Assembly: GCA_905221065.1 (NCBI GenBank)
Contig: CAJNBS010000012.1
Span: 1-53,986 of the forward strand
Length of the DNA stretch: 53,986 nucleotides
Reading direction: 5' to 3'
Origin: a bacterium
Lineage (GTDB): Bacteria > Bacillota > Bacilli > Lactobacillales > Streptococcaceae
The notes beneath the pieces are model-generated. The model was given only the letters and a program-made list of their open reading frames with translations. It was not told where the DNA came from and did no database searches. Positions 17,983 to 27,619 of the stretch are shown here, in pieces. Both the position numbers and the translations under genes were made by a program. Each line of letters begins with the position of its first letter. Within the stretch, counting starts at the first letter, position 1.

Positions 17983-18825
17983 TTAATTTTTAGTAAAGGT
18001 TACAGTGATTTGTCCAGTATGAGCTGTTAATTTCGATAAATCAACAGTCTGATTATCTACTGTCAAAGCAACACCTTTGACAACACCTAATGTAATTGTT
18101 ACAGGATTTTTAGTTGAAACGGTTGCTTCTGCACTTTTCTTCTCTGGCGATAAGGTTACACCGCCCTCAAGTTCGCTTTCTGAAACGCTGACCCAACTTG
18201 TAACATCTGAAACTGCCAATTGCAATTTAACTGTTTCCTTACTTGTCTTATAAGCGATTTCTACATGATTTCCTTCACCCGATACCGTTATAGATGGTTC
18301 TGCACTAGAAGAACTGCTAGATGAACTACTACTTGAAGAGTGGGGAACAGAGCTAGTTGAACTTATTGAACTTGTTGATTGAACCACACTGTAATTAGAA
18401 AGAGAAGGCCCCTCTGGTTGAGTTTGAATATAGTTCCAAACATAATAGGTCACAAAAATTAAAATCGATAAAGCAAAAAGGATAAAATAAAATAAAGGTA
18501 AAAAGGATGTTTTTTTCTTCTTTTTCTTACTTGAACGTCTACGACCTGTCAACTCATCTTCATCAACATCTACTTCCTCATAAGTAATCATACTCCCAGA
18601 ATCATAAGCATCCAAAACAATTTGATCATCTAACTCAACAGCCCATGCATATTTTTTCAAGAAAGAACGCGTGTAAAAAGGACTTGGAAGTTGATCGAAA
18701 TCGTCTGCTTCCATTGCTTCCAACATATCTAACTGGATATCTGTCTTTTTCTGCAATTCATCTAAACTCAATCCCTGATTGATTCTAGCTAATCGTAAAA
18801 CCTCGCCAATTGTTTTTTTCCTCAT
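17983..18825 (-). CDS. rodZ: RodZ-like membrane-anchored helix-turn-helix protein
   Basis: 280 aa from ATG 18825 (MRKKTIGEVLRLARINQG). That start has AAGGG 9 nt upstream; the ATG at 18834 abuts the same Shine-Dalgarno with no spacer and is less likely. A cytoplasmic HTH_25 domain (about 4-75) is followed by a basic KKKKKKT stretch, one membrane helix (PLFYFILFALSILIFVTYYVW, about 108-128), a long Ser-rich linker (a run of about twelve serines) and an extracellular DUF4115-like beta domain (about 190-280). RodZ links the cytoskeletal/peripheral synthesis machinery, in keeping with mreCD downstream. Confidence 0.85.
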   Translation of the reverse strand: MRKKTIGEVLRLARINQGLSLDELQKKTDIQLDMLEAMEADDFDQLPSPFYTRSFLKKYAWAVELDDQIVLDAYDSGSMITYEEVDVDEDELTGRRRSSKKKKKKTSFLPLFYFILFALSILIFVTYYVWNYIQTQPEGPSLSNYSVVQSTSSISSTSSVPHSSSSSSSSSSSSAEPSITVSGEGNHVEIAYKTSKETVKLQLAVSDVTSWVSVSESELEGGVTLSPEKKSAEATVSTKNPVTITLGVVKGVALTVDNQTVDLSKLTAHTGQITVTFTKN

Positions 18826-18866
18826 ACTTGTCATCCCTTCTTTCTAGTGTCTATTATGATAGGTTA

Positions 18867-20150
18867 CTACGATGGGAATATTGTAAAATCAACTATATCC
18901 CCTTCGTCTATTAAGTGATGCCCTGCTTCAAGGACATCCTCTAAAGTAATTTCCTGTAAAATCTTTGGCAAATCAAAAATTGTCTCACCATGTTCAAAAG
19001 CATCATATTGCGTTGCAATAAATTCAAGAGAGTTCATGCTACTAAAAAATTCTCCAAACATCTCTCTTTTGATAATATCTAAATGATCCTCTGTAATATC
19101 CAAATCCTTTGTAAAATTACGAATGGCCTTCCTAAACTGATGAGATAAAGCAACTGGCTCTTTCGTATCCATTGTCAACATAACAAAATGAAAACGACTT
19201 GTTACTTCAATTTCAAGAGATAAGGAAGCATCTATTTTACCTGATTCATATAACTTTTGAAAACGATCCGAAGTCCAACCAAACATCATTGCAAACAATA
19301 ATTTTAATAAAATATGATGTCGATAGCAATCCGCTTCAGCAACTTCTCGATTACCTCTAACTCCAATCGCTAGTTTGGGAGAAGATACTTCCATTCTCAT
19401 ACTATCTGTTGGCTTTACATCTTGTAAAAGCAATTTTTCTCTTGCTACTTCCTGAAGATCTGAATCTTTCAGTTCTTTGCTTTCAAAATAGTCCTGTACT
19501 CTTTCCACATCAAAATTACCAACTAAAAACAGAGAAATGTTTACAGGTTTGTAAAATCTTGTAAAATTTTCTTGCAAATTAGTTAGATTAATTTGAGAAA
19601 TTGACTCCTCAGTTCCAACTATATCAGTTGCTAAAGGTGTACCCGGATACAAATTCGCTAAAGTTGAAAAGAATAAACACGAATCTGGGTCATCTTGATA
19701 CATTTCTCGTTCCTGCTGGATAATATCCTGCTCTCTTAAAATGGAATCTTCAGTAAAATGCGCTGATGTTACCAATTCATCAAGTAAATCTAAATTCTCT
19801 AAAAGATAATCCGTCGATGAAAAAAGATAGTTTGTTTTTGTAAAGCTTGTAAAGGCATTACTGTCTGCACCTAGACTCGTAAAAGCCGACATCAAATCGC
19901 TAGAATCTTCTCTCTCAAATAATTTATGTTCAAGAAAATGAGCAATTCCTGCAGGATATTGTTTTACACCTCTGTCAACTCCTGTAACAAGCGTATCTAC
20001 CGAGCCAAACTGTACAGTGACACTCCCGTAAACCTCTTTAAATTCCTTTTTAGGTAGAAGAGCTACTGTCAATCCGTTTGTCAAACGAGTTCGATAAACC
20101 ATTTCTTTTACAGCTGGATAGTATTTTTCTTCAAAAACAACCTTTGTCAT
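18867..20150 (-). CDS. ymfH: M16 family peptidase, zinc-binding partner (YmfH)
   Basis: 427-aa inverzincin-type peptidase. The zinc motif HxxEH is intact in GIAHFLEHKLFE (about residue 72) and the distal Glu is plausible at about 145-150 (REQDIIQQEREMYQDD). The second half is the usual inactive M16 repeat. It overlaps the ymfF stop by 4 nt; the pair resembles the two-subunit M16 enzymes. Substrate unknown. Confidence 0.9.
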   Translation of the reverse strand: MTKVVFEEKYYPAVKEMVYRTRLTNGLTVALLPKKEFKEVYGSVTVQFGSVDTLVTGVDRGVKQYPAGIAHFLEHKLFEREDSSDLMSAFTSLGADSNAFTSFTKTNYLFSSTDYLLENLDLLDELVTSAHFTEDSILREQDIIQQEREMYQDDPDSCLFFSTLANLYPGTPLATDIVGTEESISQINLTNLQENFTRFYKPVNISLFLVGNFDVERVQDYFESKELKDSDLQEVAREKLLLQDVKPTDSMRMEVSSPKLAIGVRGNREVAEADCYRHHILLKLLFAMMFGWTSDRFQKLYESGKIDASLSLEIEVTSRFHFVMLTMDTKEPVALSHQFRKAIRNFTKDLDITEDHLDIIKREMFGEFFSSMNSLEFIATQYDAFEHGETIFDLPKILQEITLEDVLEAGHHLIDEGDIVDFTIFPS

Positions 20151-21397
20151 TCTATTCCTTCCATAAAGTAAATTGCTTGTAACTTCACATTATTAGCTGC
20201 TCTACAAATAGCATCTTTGTCAATTTGTTCGAGTTTTTCAATCCAACTTTTAAAGTCTGCTGAAGATTTTCCAAGTAAGGCATTTTGATAAGCACGTTCA
20301 ATCAATGAAGATTGATTATCTTGAGAAAGCAACAAAGACCGATGAATCATTTCCTTGGTCTGCTCTAACTCAAGATCTGTAAAATAACCTTTTTTTAAAT
20401 CAAGCAGTTGATTATTCATCATTTTTCGAGCCTGGTTTCGATTTTCTCGATCAATACCAGCATACATCCTCAAAAATCCACTAAATAAATCAAGCTGACT
20501 TGAAATGGTATAAGCTAATCCAGCATTTTCACGGACATTTGTAAAGAGCTTAGAATGAGCAAATCCGCCCAGTAAACCATTCATTACAATCATGGATAAA
20601 TGTTGCTCATCACCATATTCAGCAGAACAATGATAGCCCAACTCTAAAATAGACTGTCCTACATTTTTCCGAACCATGCCTTCCTGAAGGATATTGGAAT
20701 AAGGTTGACAATACTGAACCTTCACATTACCTTCTCGACCTTTAAAACCAAATGATTCTAATACATTTAGAATTTCAACCTCATTAAAATCACCTAGGAA
20801 AAAGAAATCTATTCGATCTTTGTCCAAAAATTCTTGGAAACAGGAATAAGAACTTTGTGGAGTTTCAGCTAAAATACGATTTCGTAAATCACTATATTCC
20901 AATTGGAGACGTTCATCATGAAAAAATAATTTATCTAATTCTTTATGTGCAAAATAAAAAGAATCATCCATATCAGCTGCTAAACTTGCTAGCAATTGCT
21001 TTTTCTCAATTTCAAATAAGGCTGAATCAAATCCATTATCAACTACCACGGGTGAAAAAAGAGTTTCTTTTACTAGTTCCAAAACCTGAGCAGTTAGCAC
21101 ATTTTTCTTACTTAAAAACTCATCACGAACATAAGTAAATGTCAATTCTACAATGTGGCTTTGTCCTCTTCTAAAACAATTGGTTGACATATCTGTACCA
21201 TATAGACTAGCCAAGTGTCTCCTCAAATTTTGAGAAGTAGGGTACAGCTGGTTAGCTGTTTCTAGCATACTCGCACTCAACATGCGACCTGCAATCGTAT
21301 CAAGAGATAATGGAGCGGTAAAACGCACGGTGATTTTGTTCGTTTTAAACTTCTTTGATTGGATAAAATGTGTTGAAATTACATGCACTAACTCCAT
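20147..21397 (-). CDS. ymfF: M16 family peptidase, non-catalytic partner (YmfF)
   Basis: 416 aa. It has the M16 fold but no HxxEH (the corresponding region reads TSQNLRRHLASLYG), while the substrate-side motif GLLGGFAHSKLFTNVREN and GLAYTISSQ is present. This is the pattern of the glycine-rich, non-catalytic subunit of a heterodimeric M16 protease. First gene of a minus-strand run with ymfH. Confidence 0.9.
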   Translation of the reverse strand: MELVHVISTHFIQSKKFKTNKITVRFTAPLSLDTIAGRMLSASMLETANQLYPTSQNLRRHLASLYGTDMSTNCFRRGQSHIVELTFTYVRDEFLSKKNVLTAQVLELVKETLFSPVVVDNGFDSALFEIEKKQLLASLAADMDDSFYFAHKELDKLFFHDERLQLEYSDLRNRILAETPQSSYSCFQEFLDKDRIDFFFLGDFNEVEILNVLESFGFKGREGNVKVQYCQPYSNILQEGMVRKNVGQSILELGYHCSAEYGDEQHLSMIVMNGLLGGFAHSKLFTNVRENAGLAYTISSQLDLFSGFLRMYAGIDRENRNQARKMMNNQLLDLKKGYFTDLELEQTKEMIHRSLLLSQDNQSSLIERAYQNALLGKSSADFKSWIEKLEQIDKDAICRAANNVKLQAIYFMEGIE

Positions 21398-21424
21398 GAT
21401 TTACCTCCTTATATACAGACTTCT

Positions 21425-21430
21425 ATTATA
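21425..21430 (-). promoter_or_regulatory. ymfF promoter -10 (extended)
   Basis: Minus-strand TGATATAAT, an extended -10, 28 nt upstream of the ymfF ATG with AAGGAGG between. The -35 region is weak. Confidence 0.65.
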
Positions 21431-21529
21431 TCACGAAAACCTGAAATTTTCTTGTTCCCTGTAACAGTTTTGAAATAAAAATCGCTTACATTTCTCCCTG
21501 TTTCTCTCACTATTTTTAGGAAAATATGG

Positions 21530-21535
21530 TATAAT
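21530..21535 (+). promoter_or_regulatory. yaaA-recF promoter -10 (extended)
   Basis: TGGTATAAT is an extended -10 box, 20 nt before the yaaA start, with GAGGTG as ribosome site. Confidence 0.65.
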
Positions 21536-21555
21536 ACCAAAGATTGAGGTGAATT

Positions 21556-21924
21556 ATGGAATACAAATTATTTGAAGAATTTATTACCCTCCAAGCACTA
21601 CTCAAAGAACTTGGAATTACACATAGCGGAGGAGCTATCAAATCCTTTCTCTCTGAACATTCTGTTTACTTTAATGGGGAGTTAGAAAGTCGTCGTGGTA
21701 AAAAACTTCGCATTGGCGATAAAGTTGACATCCCTGACATGAATATTGACATCTTGTTGACACAACCTACTTCTGAGGAGCAAGAGGAATATCAAGCTGA
21801 TAAAGTTGAAAAAGAACGAATCGCTAAACTCGTCAAAGAGATGAATAAGGGAGTTAAAAAAGACAAATCGAAACCTGCTTCATCTCCCAAAAGCAAACAA
21901 GCTCCGCGATTCCCTGGTAGATAA
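21556..21924 (+). CDS. yaaA: S4 domain protein YaaA
   Basis: 122-aa small RNA-binding protein. An S4-like fold occupies the first 75 residues ([38 protein letters not shown]), and a Lys-rich tail follows that is longer than in Bacillus YaaA (about 71 aa). YaaA next to recF near the origin is a classic Firmicute arrangement; in this genus the pair has moved away from dnaA-dnaN. It ends 2 nt before recF. Confidence 0.9.
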   Translation: MEYKLFEEFITLQALLKELGITHSGGAIKSFLSEHSVYFNGELESRRGKKLRIGDKVDIPDMNIDILLTQPTSEEQEEYQADKVEKERIAKLVKEMNKGVKKDKSKPASSPKSKQAPRFPGR

Positions 21925-21926
21925 TC

Positions 21927-23024
21927 ATGTGGCTACAACACCTATCTCTCAAGACTTTTCGTAACTACAAAGAGACAAAAATAGACTTTAATCCTAAATT
22001 GAATGTCTTTTTGGGACGTAATGCACAAGGAAAAACAAACATGCTAGAGGCTATCTATTTTTTAGCCTTAACGCGTAGTCATCGAACTCGAACAGATAAA
22101 AATCTCATTCATTTTGATGAGGAACAACTTCATCTTTCAGGTCTCGTTCAGAAAAAAACTGGATCCATTCCCCTAGAAATCGAACTAACACAAAAAGGCC
22201 GTGTGACAAAAGTTAATCATTTAAAACAGGCGCGCCTTTCAGATTATGTAGGACACATGAATGTTGTCTTATTTGCTCCTGAAGATTTACAACTAATTAA
22301 AGGAGCACCTTCTGTTCGACGAAAATTCATTGATATGGAACTTGGACAAATCAAGCCAATCTATTTATCTGACTTAACCAATTATAACCACATCCTAAAG
22401 CAAAGAAACACTTACCTAAAATCAGCTCAAAAAATAGATGACACCTTCCTTTCTGTGTTGGATGATCAGCTAATTGATTATGGATGTCGTGTAATGAATC
22501 ACCGCTTCGATTTCATAAAAAAACTAGAATCATTTGGACGTCAGAAACATTTTGAACTCTCTAATCAGATTGAAGAGTTGTCAATATCCTATCAATCTTC
22601 TGTCAAGATAACTGATAAAGAAGACTTATCCGAATCTTTCAAATTTGCTTTAGAAAAAAGTAGATCCAGAGATTTATTTAAAAAGAATACTGGTGTTGGT
22701 CCTCATCGAGATGATATTTCTTTTTATATAAATGGGATGGATGCTAGTTTTGGAAGTCAAGGCCAACATCGTAGTCTCGTCCTGTCTATAAAATTAGCAG
22801 AAATCGAGTTAATGGAAAGTATTACTACAGAATCTCCGATATTATTGCTTGACGATGTTATGAGCGAACTTGACAACACTAGACAGTTAAAATTATTAGA
22901 AACGATTTCTCACTCAATCCAAACCTTTATTACAACAACAAGCTTAGATCATCTTCAAAATCTACCAGAAAATCTAAGTATTTTCACTATTCAAGATGGT
23001 CAAGTTGCTGTAAATAAAAATTGA
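21927..23024 (+). CDS. recF: DNA replication and repair protein RecF
   Basis: 365-aa SMC-like ATPase that loads RecA at single-strand gaps. Walker [15 protein letters not shown] (about 29-42), the ABC-type signature [17 protein letters not shown] (about 273-289), Walker [12 protein letters not shown] (about 308-318). Translationally coupled to yaaA. Confidence 0.97.
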   Translation: MWLQHLSLKTFRNYKETKIDFNPKLNVFLGRNAQGKTNMLEAIYFLALTRSHRTRTDKNLIHFDEEQLHLSGLVQKKTGSIPLEIELTQKGRVTKVNHLKQARLSDYVGHMNVVLFAPEDLQLIKGAPSVRRKFIDMELGQIKPIYLSDLTNYNHILKQRNTYLKSAQKIDDTFLSVLDDQLIDYGCRVMNHRFDFIKKLESFGRQKHFELSNQIEELSISYQSSVKITDKEDLSESFKFALEKSRSRDLFKKNTGVGPHRDDISFYINGMDASFGSQGQHRSLVLSIKLAEIELMESITTESPILLLDDVMSELDNTRQLKLLETISHSIQTFITTTSLDHLQNLPENLSIFTIQDGQVAVNKN

Positions 23025-23033
23025 CAACATTGT

Positions 23034-23069
23034 AAAAGAACTCCTGTTTTCGCAGGAGTTCTTTTTATT
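23034..23069. terminator. Bidirectional terminator between recF and guaB
   Basis: Twelve-bp stem AAAGAACTCCTG / CAGGAGTTCTTT with a TTTTCG-type loop and T-rich tails in both directions. Confidence 0.9.
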
Positions 23070-23073
23070 TCTT

Positions 23074-24634
<1,561 letters not shown>

Positions 24635-24649
24635 ATGTTACAGGGGTAA

Positions 24650-24690
24650 ATAAAAAACTATCTTTTCTTTGAGATAGAAATGATAGTTTC
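24650..24690 (-). terminator. trpS terminator
   Basis: Minus-strand AAACTATC / GATAGTTT stem with a second short pairing in the loop, followed by TTTTTTATTT. Confidence 0.7.
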
Positions 24691-24704
24691 TTGTAAAAAT
24701 AAAC

Positions 24705-25730
24705 TTAGTTAAAGTAATGAAGTCCCATTGCTCCTTTAACCTCAGATAGGGTTTGACCTGTAACTTCACGCGCTCTTTCACTACCTTTTTGAAGCATATT
24801 ATAAACTTCTCCCATATCCTTAGCAAATTCAATACGGCGCTCACGAATAGGACCAAGTTCACGTTCTAATATTTCAAGTAGATAACGCTTGGTCTTCACA
24901 TCACCAAGACCACCTCGTTGATAATGTTCTTTCATGTCAGCAATTTCTTGAGCATCTTCTGGACGACCAAAAACATCTAGATAATGGAAAACCATATTTC
25001 CTTCAATCTTACCTGGATCCTCAACGCGAATATGATCTGGATCTGTATACATACTCATTACTTTTTTACGCAAAGTATCAGCATCATCAGCTAAATAAAT
25101 ACCGTTATTAAGTGATTTAGACATTTTAGCATTTCCATCTAGACCAGGCAAACGCCCTGCTCTCTCATTTTCTGGATAAATACCTTCCGGTTCTACCAAG
25201 ACATCACAGTTATATGCATTGTTAAAAGAACGAACAATCTCGCGAGTTTGCTCAATCATTGGTTTCTGATCTGTACCAACAGGAACATAATTAGCTTTGA
25301 AAGCAGTAATGTCAGCTGCTTGAGCGATTGGATAGACTAAGAAGCCTGTCGGAATACTTTCTCCAAAGCCTTTCTGAGCAATCTCTGTCTTGACAGTTGG
25401 ATTGCGCTCCAAACGTGCTAATGAAACTAGATTCATATAATACATAGACAACTCAGCTAATTCTGGAATTTGACTTTGAATAAAGATAGTTGACTTACTT
25501 GGATCCAATCCAACTGCAAGATAATCCAAAGCCACATTTCCGATAGACTCTACAATGGTTTGAGGATCTTTGGCGTGATCTGTCAAGGCTTGTTGGTCAG
25601 CCAAGAACACAAACATATCATACTTACCCTCTTCCTGTAATAATACTCGATTTTTGAGACTTCCAACATAATGTCCAATATGCAATTTTCCTGTTGGACG
25701 GTCTCCTGTTAAAATAATGGGTTTAGTCAT
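24705..25730 (-). CDS. trpS: Tryptophanyl-tRNA synthetase
   Basis: 341-aa class I synthetase. The HIGH motif is intact in [14 protein letters not shown] (about 11-24) and KMSKS in [12 protein letters not shown] (about 200). It carries the long form of the family common in Lactobacillales. No T-box leader is evident. Divergent from the ABC-F gene. Confidence 0.97.
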   Translation of the reverse strand: MTKPIILTGDRPTGKLHIGHYVGSLKNRVLLQEEGKYDMFVFLADQQALTDHAKDPQTIVESIGNVALDYLAVGLDPSKSTIFIQSQIPELAELSMYYMNLVSLARLERNPTVKTEIAQKGFGESIPTGFLVYPIAQAADITAFKANYVPVGTDQKPMIEQTREIVRSFNNAYNCDVLVEPEGIYPENERAGRLPGLDGNAKMSKSLNNGIYLADDADTLRKKVMSMYTDPDHIRVEDPGKIEGNMVFHYLDVFGRPEDAQEIADMKEHYQRGGLGDVKTKRYLLEILERELGPIRERRIEFAKDMGEVYNMLQKGSERAREVTGQTLSEVKGAMGLHYFN

Positions 25731-25758
25731 TTTGTTCTCCTTCGATATAGTCCCTTCA

Positions 25759-25764
25759 ATTATA
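25759..25764 (-). promoter_or_regulatory. trpS promoter -10
   Basis: Minus-strand TATAAT, 28 nt upstream of the ATG, with GAAGGAG between. The -35 element is not convincing. Confidence 0.55.
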
Positions 25765-25827
25765 GCATTTTTTTAATGAAATAACCGCAATTTATCAAAA
25801 TAAATCAACCTTACTATTCACGGTTTT

Positions 25828-25858
25828 GTGTAAAGTGTACTGTAAATGTAATTTACAC
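25828..25858. promoter_or_regulatory. Nested inverted repeats in the trpS/ABC-F intergenic region
   Basis: Inner repeat TGTAAAT-GTA-ATTTACA (25841-25857) lies inside an outer GTGTAAA ... TTTACAC pair (25828-25834, 25852-25858). No T-run follows, so it looks like an operator. It is about 20 nt upstream of the ABC-F -35 box. The regulator is unknown. Confidence 0.55.
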
Positions 25859-25877
25859 AAAATTAACAGATAAAAAT

Positions 25878-25906
25878 TTGAATATTTCCGTATTTTCTAG
25901 TAGAAT
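25878..25906 (+). promoter_or_regulatory. ABC-F gene promoter
   Basis: TTGAAT (25878-25883), 17-nt spacer, TAGAAT (25901-25906). Confidence 0.65.
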
Positions 25907-25935
25907 AAATATATTACATATATAGGAGAAAAACA

Positions 25936-27558
25936 TTGCTTACAGTATCTGATGTTTCACTACGTTTTAGTGATCGCAAACTTTTTGATGATGTCAATAT
26001 CAAATTTACAGAAGGAAATACTTACGGATTAATCGGTGCTAATGGTGCCGGAAAATCAACCTTTTTAAAAATTTTAGCTGGAGATATCGAACCTACTACT
26101 GGTCACATCTCTCTTGGTCCAGATGAACGTCTCTCTGTTCTTCGTCAAAATCACTTTGACTATGAAGATGAACGTGCCATTGATGTCGTTATCATGGGAA
26201 ATGAAAAACTTTATAGCATCATGAAGGAAAAAGATGCTATCTACATGAAGGAAGATTTCTCAGATGAAGACGGAGTGCGTGCTGCCGAACTTGAAGGAGA
26301 GTTTGCCGAGCTTGGAGGCTGGGAAGCAGAAAGTGAAGCCTCTCAACTCCTTCAAAATCTAAACATTCCAGAAGAATTGCACTACCAAAATATGAGCGAA
26401 TTGGCTAACGGTGAGAAAGTGAAAGTTCTCCTTGCTAAAGCACTTTTTGGTAAACCAGATGTTCTTCTCTTGGACGAGCCAACCAATGGTTTGGACATCC
26501 AATCAATTACATGGTTAGAAGATTTCTTGATTGACTTTGATAACACAGTTATCGTAGTATCTCATGACCGTCACTTCTTGAATAAAGTATGTACTCACAT
26601 GGCTGACCTTGACTTTGGAAAAATCAAACTCTACGTCGGAAACTATGACTTCTGGAAGGAATCTTCTGAGCTTGCTGCTAAATTGCTAGCAGACCGTAAT
26701 GCCAAAGCAGAAGAAAAAATTAAGCAATTGCAAGAATTCGTAGCTCGTTTCTCTGCTAATGCTTCTAAATCAAGACAAGCAACATCACGTAAGAAAATGC
26801 TTGATAAGATTGAGCTAGAAGAGATTGTGCCATCTAGTCGTAAATATCCATTTATTAACTTTAAAGCAGAACGTGAGATCGGTAATGATCTCTTGACAGT
26901 AGAAAATCTAACTGTAAAGATTGATGGTGAAACTATTTTAGATAATATCAGCTTTATCTTGCGTCCAGGTGATAAGACAGCTCTTATTGGACAGAATGAC
27001 ATCCAAACGACTGCATTAATTCGTGCAATCATGGGAGATATTGACTATGAAGGAACTGTCAAGTGGGGAGTTACAACTAGTCAATCTTACCTGCCAAAAG
27101 ATAACTCAGCTGATTTTGCAGGGGGAGAATCAATTCTTGACTGGTTGCGTCAATTTGCAAGTAAAGAAGAAGATGACAATACTTTCCTACGCGGTTTCCT
27201 CGGCCGTATGCTCTTCTCTGGAGATGAGGTTAACAAACCTGTCAACGTCTTGTCAGGGGGAGAAAAAGTCCGTGTCATGCTTTCAAAACTCATGCTCTTG
27301 AAATCAAATGTGCTTGTCCTCGATGACCCAACCAATCACTTGGACTTGGAATCTATCTCAAGCTTGAATGATGGATTGAAAAACTTTAAAGAATCAATCA
27401 TCTTTGCCAGTCATGACCACGAGTTTATTCAAACTTTGGCTAACCATATCATTGTCTTATCTAAAAATGGCGTCATCGATCGTATCGATGAAACCTATGA
27501 TGAATTCCTAGAAAATGCAGAAGTACAAGCAAAAGTCAAAGAACTTTGGAAAGATTAA
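25936..27558 (+). CDS. ABC-F family ATPase, YbiT/YkpA type
   Basis: 540-aa soluble protein with two nucleotide-binding domains and no membrane segments, acting on ribosomes or related complexes. TTG start with AGGAG 7 nt upstream. NBD1 has a good Walker A (GANGAGKST, about 35-43) and Walker B (LLLDEPTNGLD), but its signature is LANGEK. NBD2 has the good signature LSGGEK, but its Walker A reads GQNDIQTTA, without the lysine, and its Walker B is LVLDDPTNHLD with Asp in place of the catalytic Glu. So one composite ATP site looks intact and the other looks dead. A linker of about 80 residues separates the domains. Subfamily assignment is from memory. Confidence 0.88.
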   Translation: MLTVSDVSLRFSDRKLFDDVNIKFTEGNTYGLIGANGAGKSTFLKILAGDIEPTTGHISLGPDERLSVLRQNHFDYEDERAIDVVIMGNEKLYSIMKEKDAIYMKEDFSDEDGVRAAELEGEFAELGGWEAESEASQLLQNLNIPEELHYQNMSELANGEKVKVLLAKALFGKPDVLLLDEPTNGLDIQSITWLEDFLIDFDNTVIVVSHDRHFLNKVCTHMADLDFGKIKLYVGNYDFWKESSELAAKLLADRNAKAEEKIKQLQEFVARFSANASKSRQATSRKKMLDKIELEEIVPSSRKYPFINFKAEREIGNDLLTVENLTVKIDGETILDNISFILRPGDKTALIGQNDIQTTALIRAIMGDIDYEGTVKWGVTTSQSYLPKDNSADFAGGESILDWLRQFASKEEDDNTFLRGFLGRMLFSGDEVNKPVNVLSGGEKVRVMLSKLMLLKSNVLVLDDPTNHLDLESISSLNDGLKNFKESIIFASHDHEFIQTLANHIIVLSKNGVIDRIDETYDEFLENAEVQAKVKELWKD

Positions 27559-27568
27559 ATAAGACTTC

Positions 27569-27599
27569 AAAACTCAGTTGGGGTAACCAACTGAGTTTT
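27569..27599 (+). terminator. Terminator of the ABC-F gene
   Basis: AAAACTCAGTTGG / CCAACTGAGTTTT perfect 13-bp stem with a GGTAA loop. Confidence 0.85.
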
Positions 27600-27619
27600 C
27601 TATCATTCTACGAGGTAAC

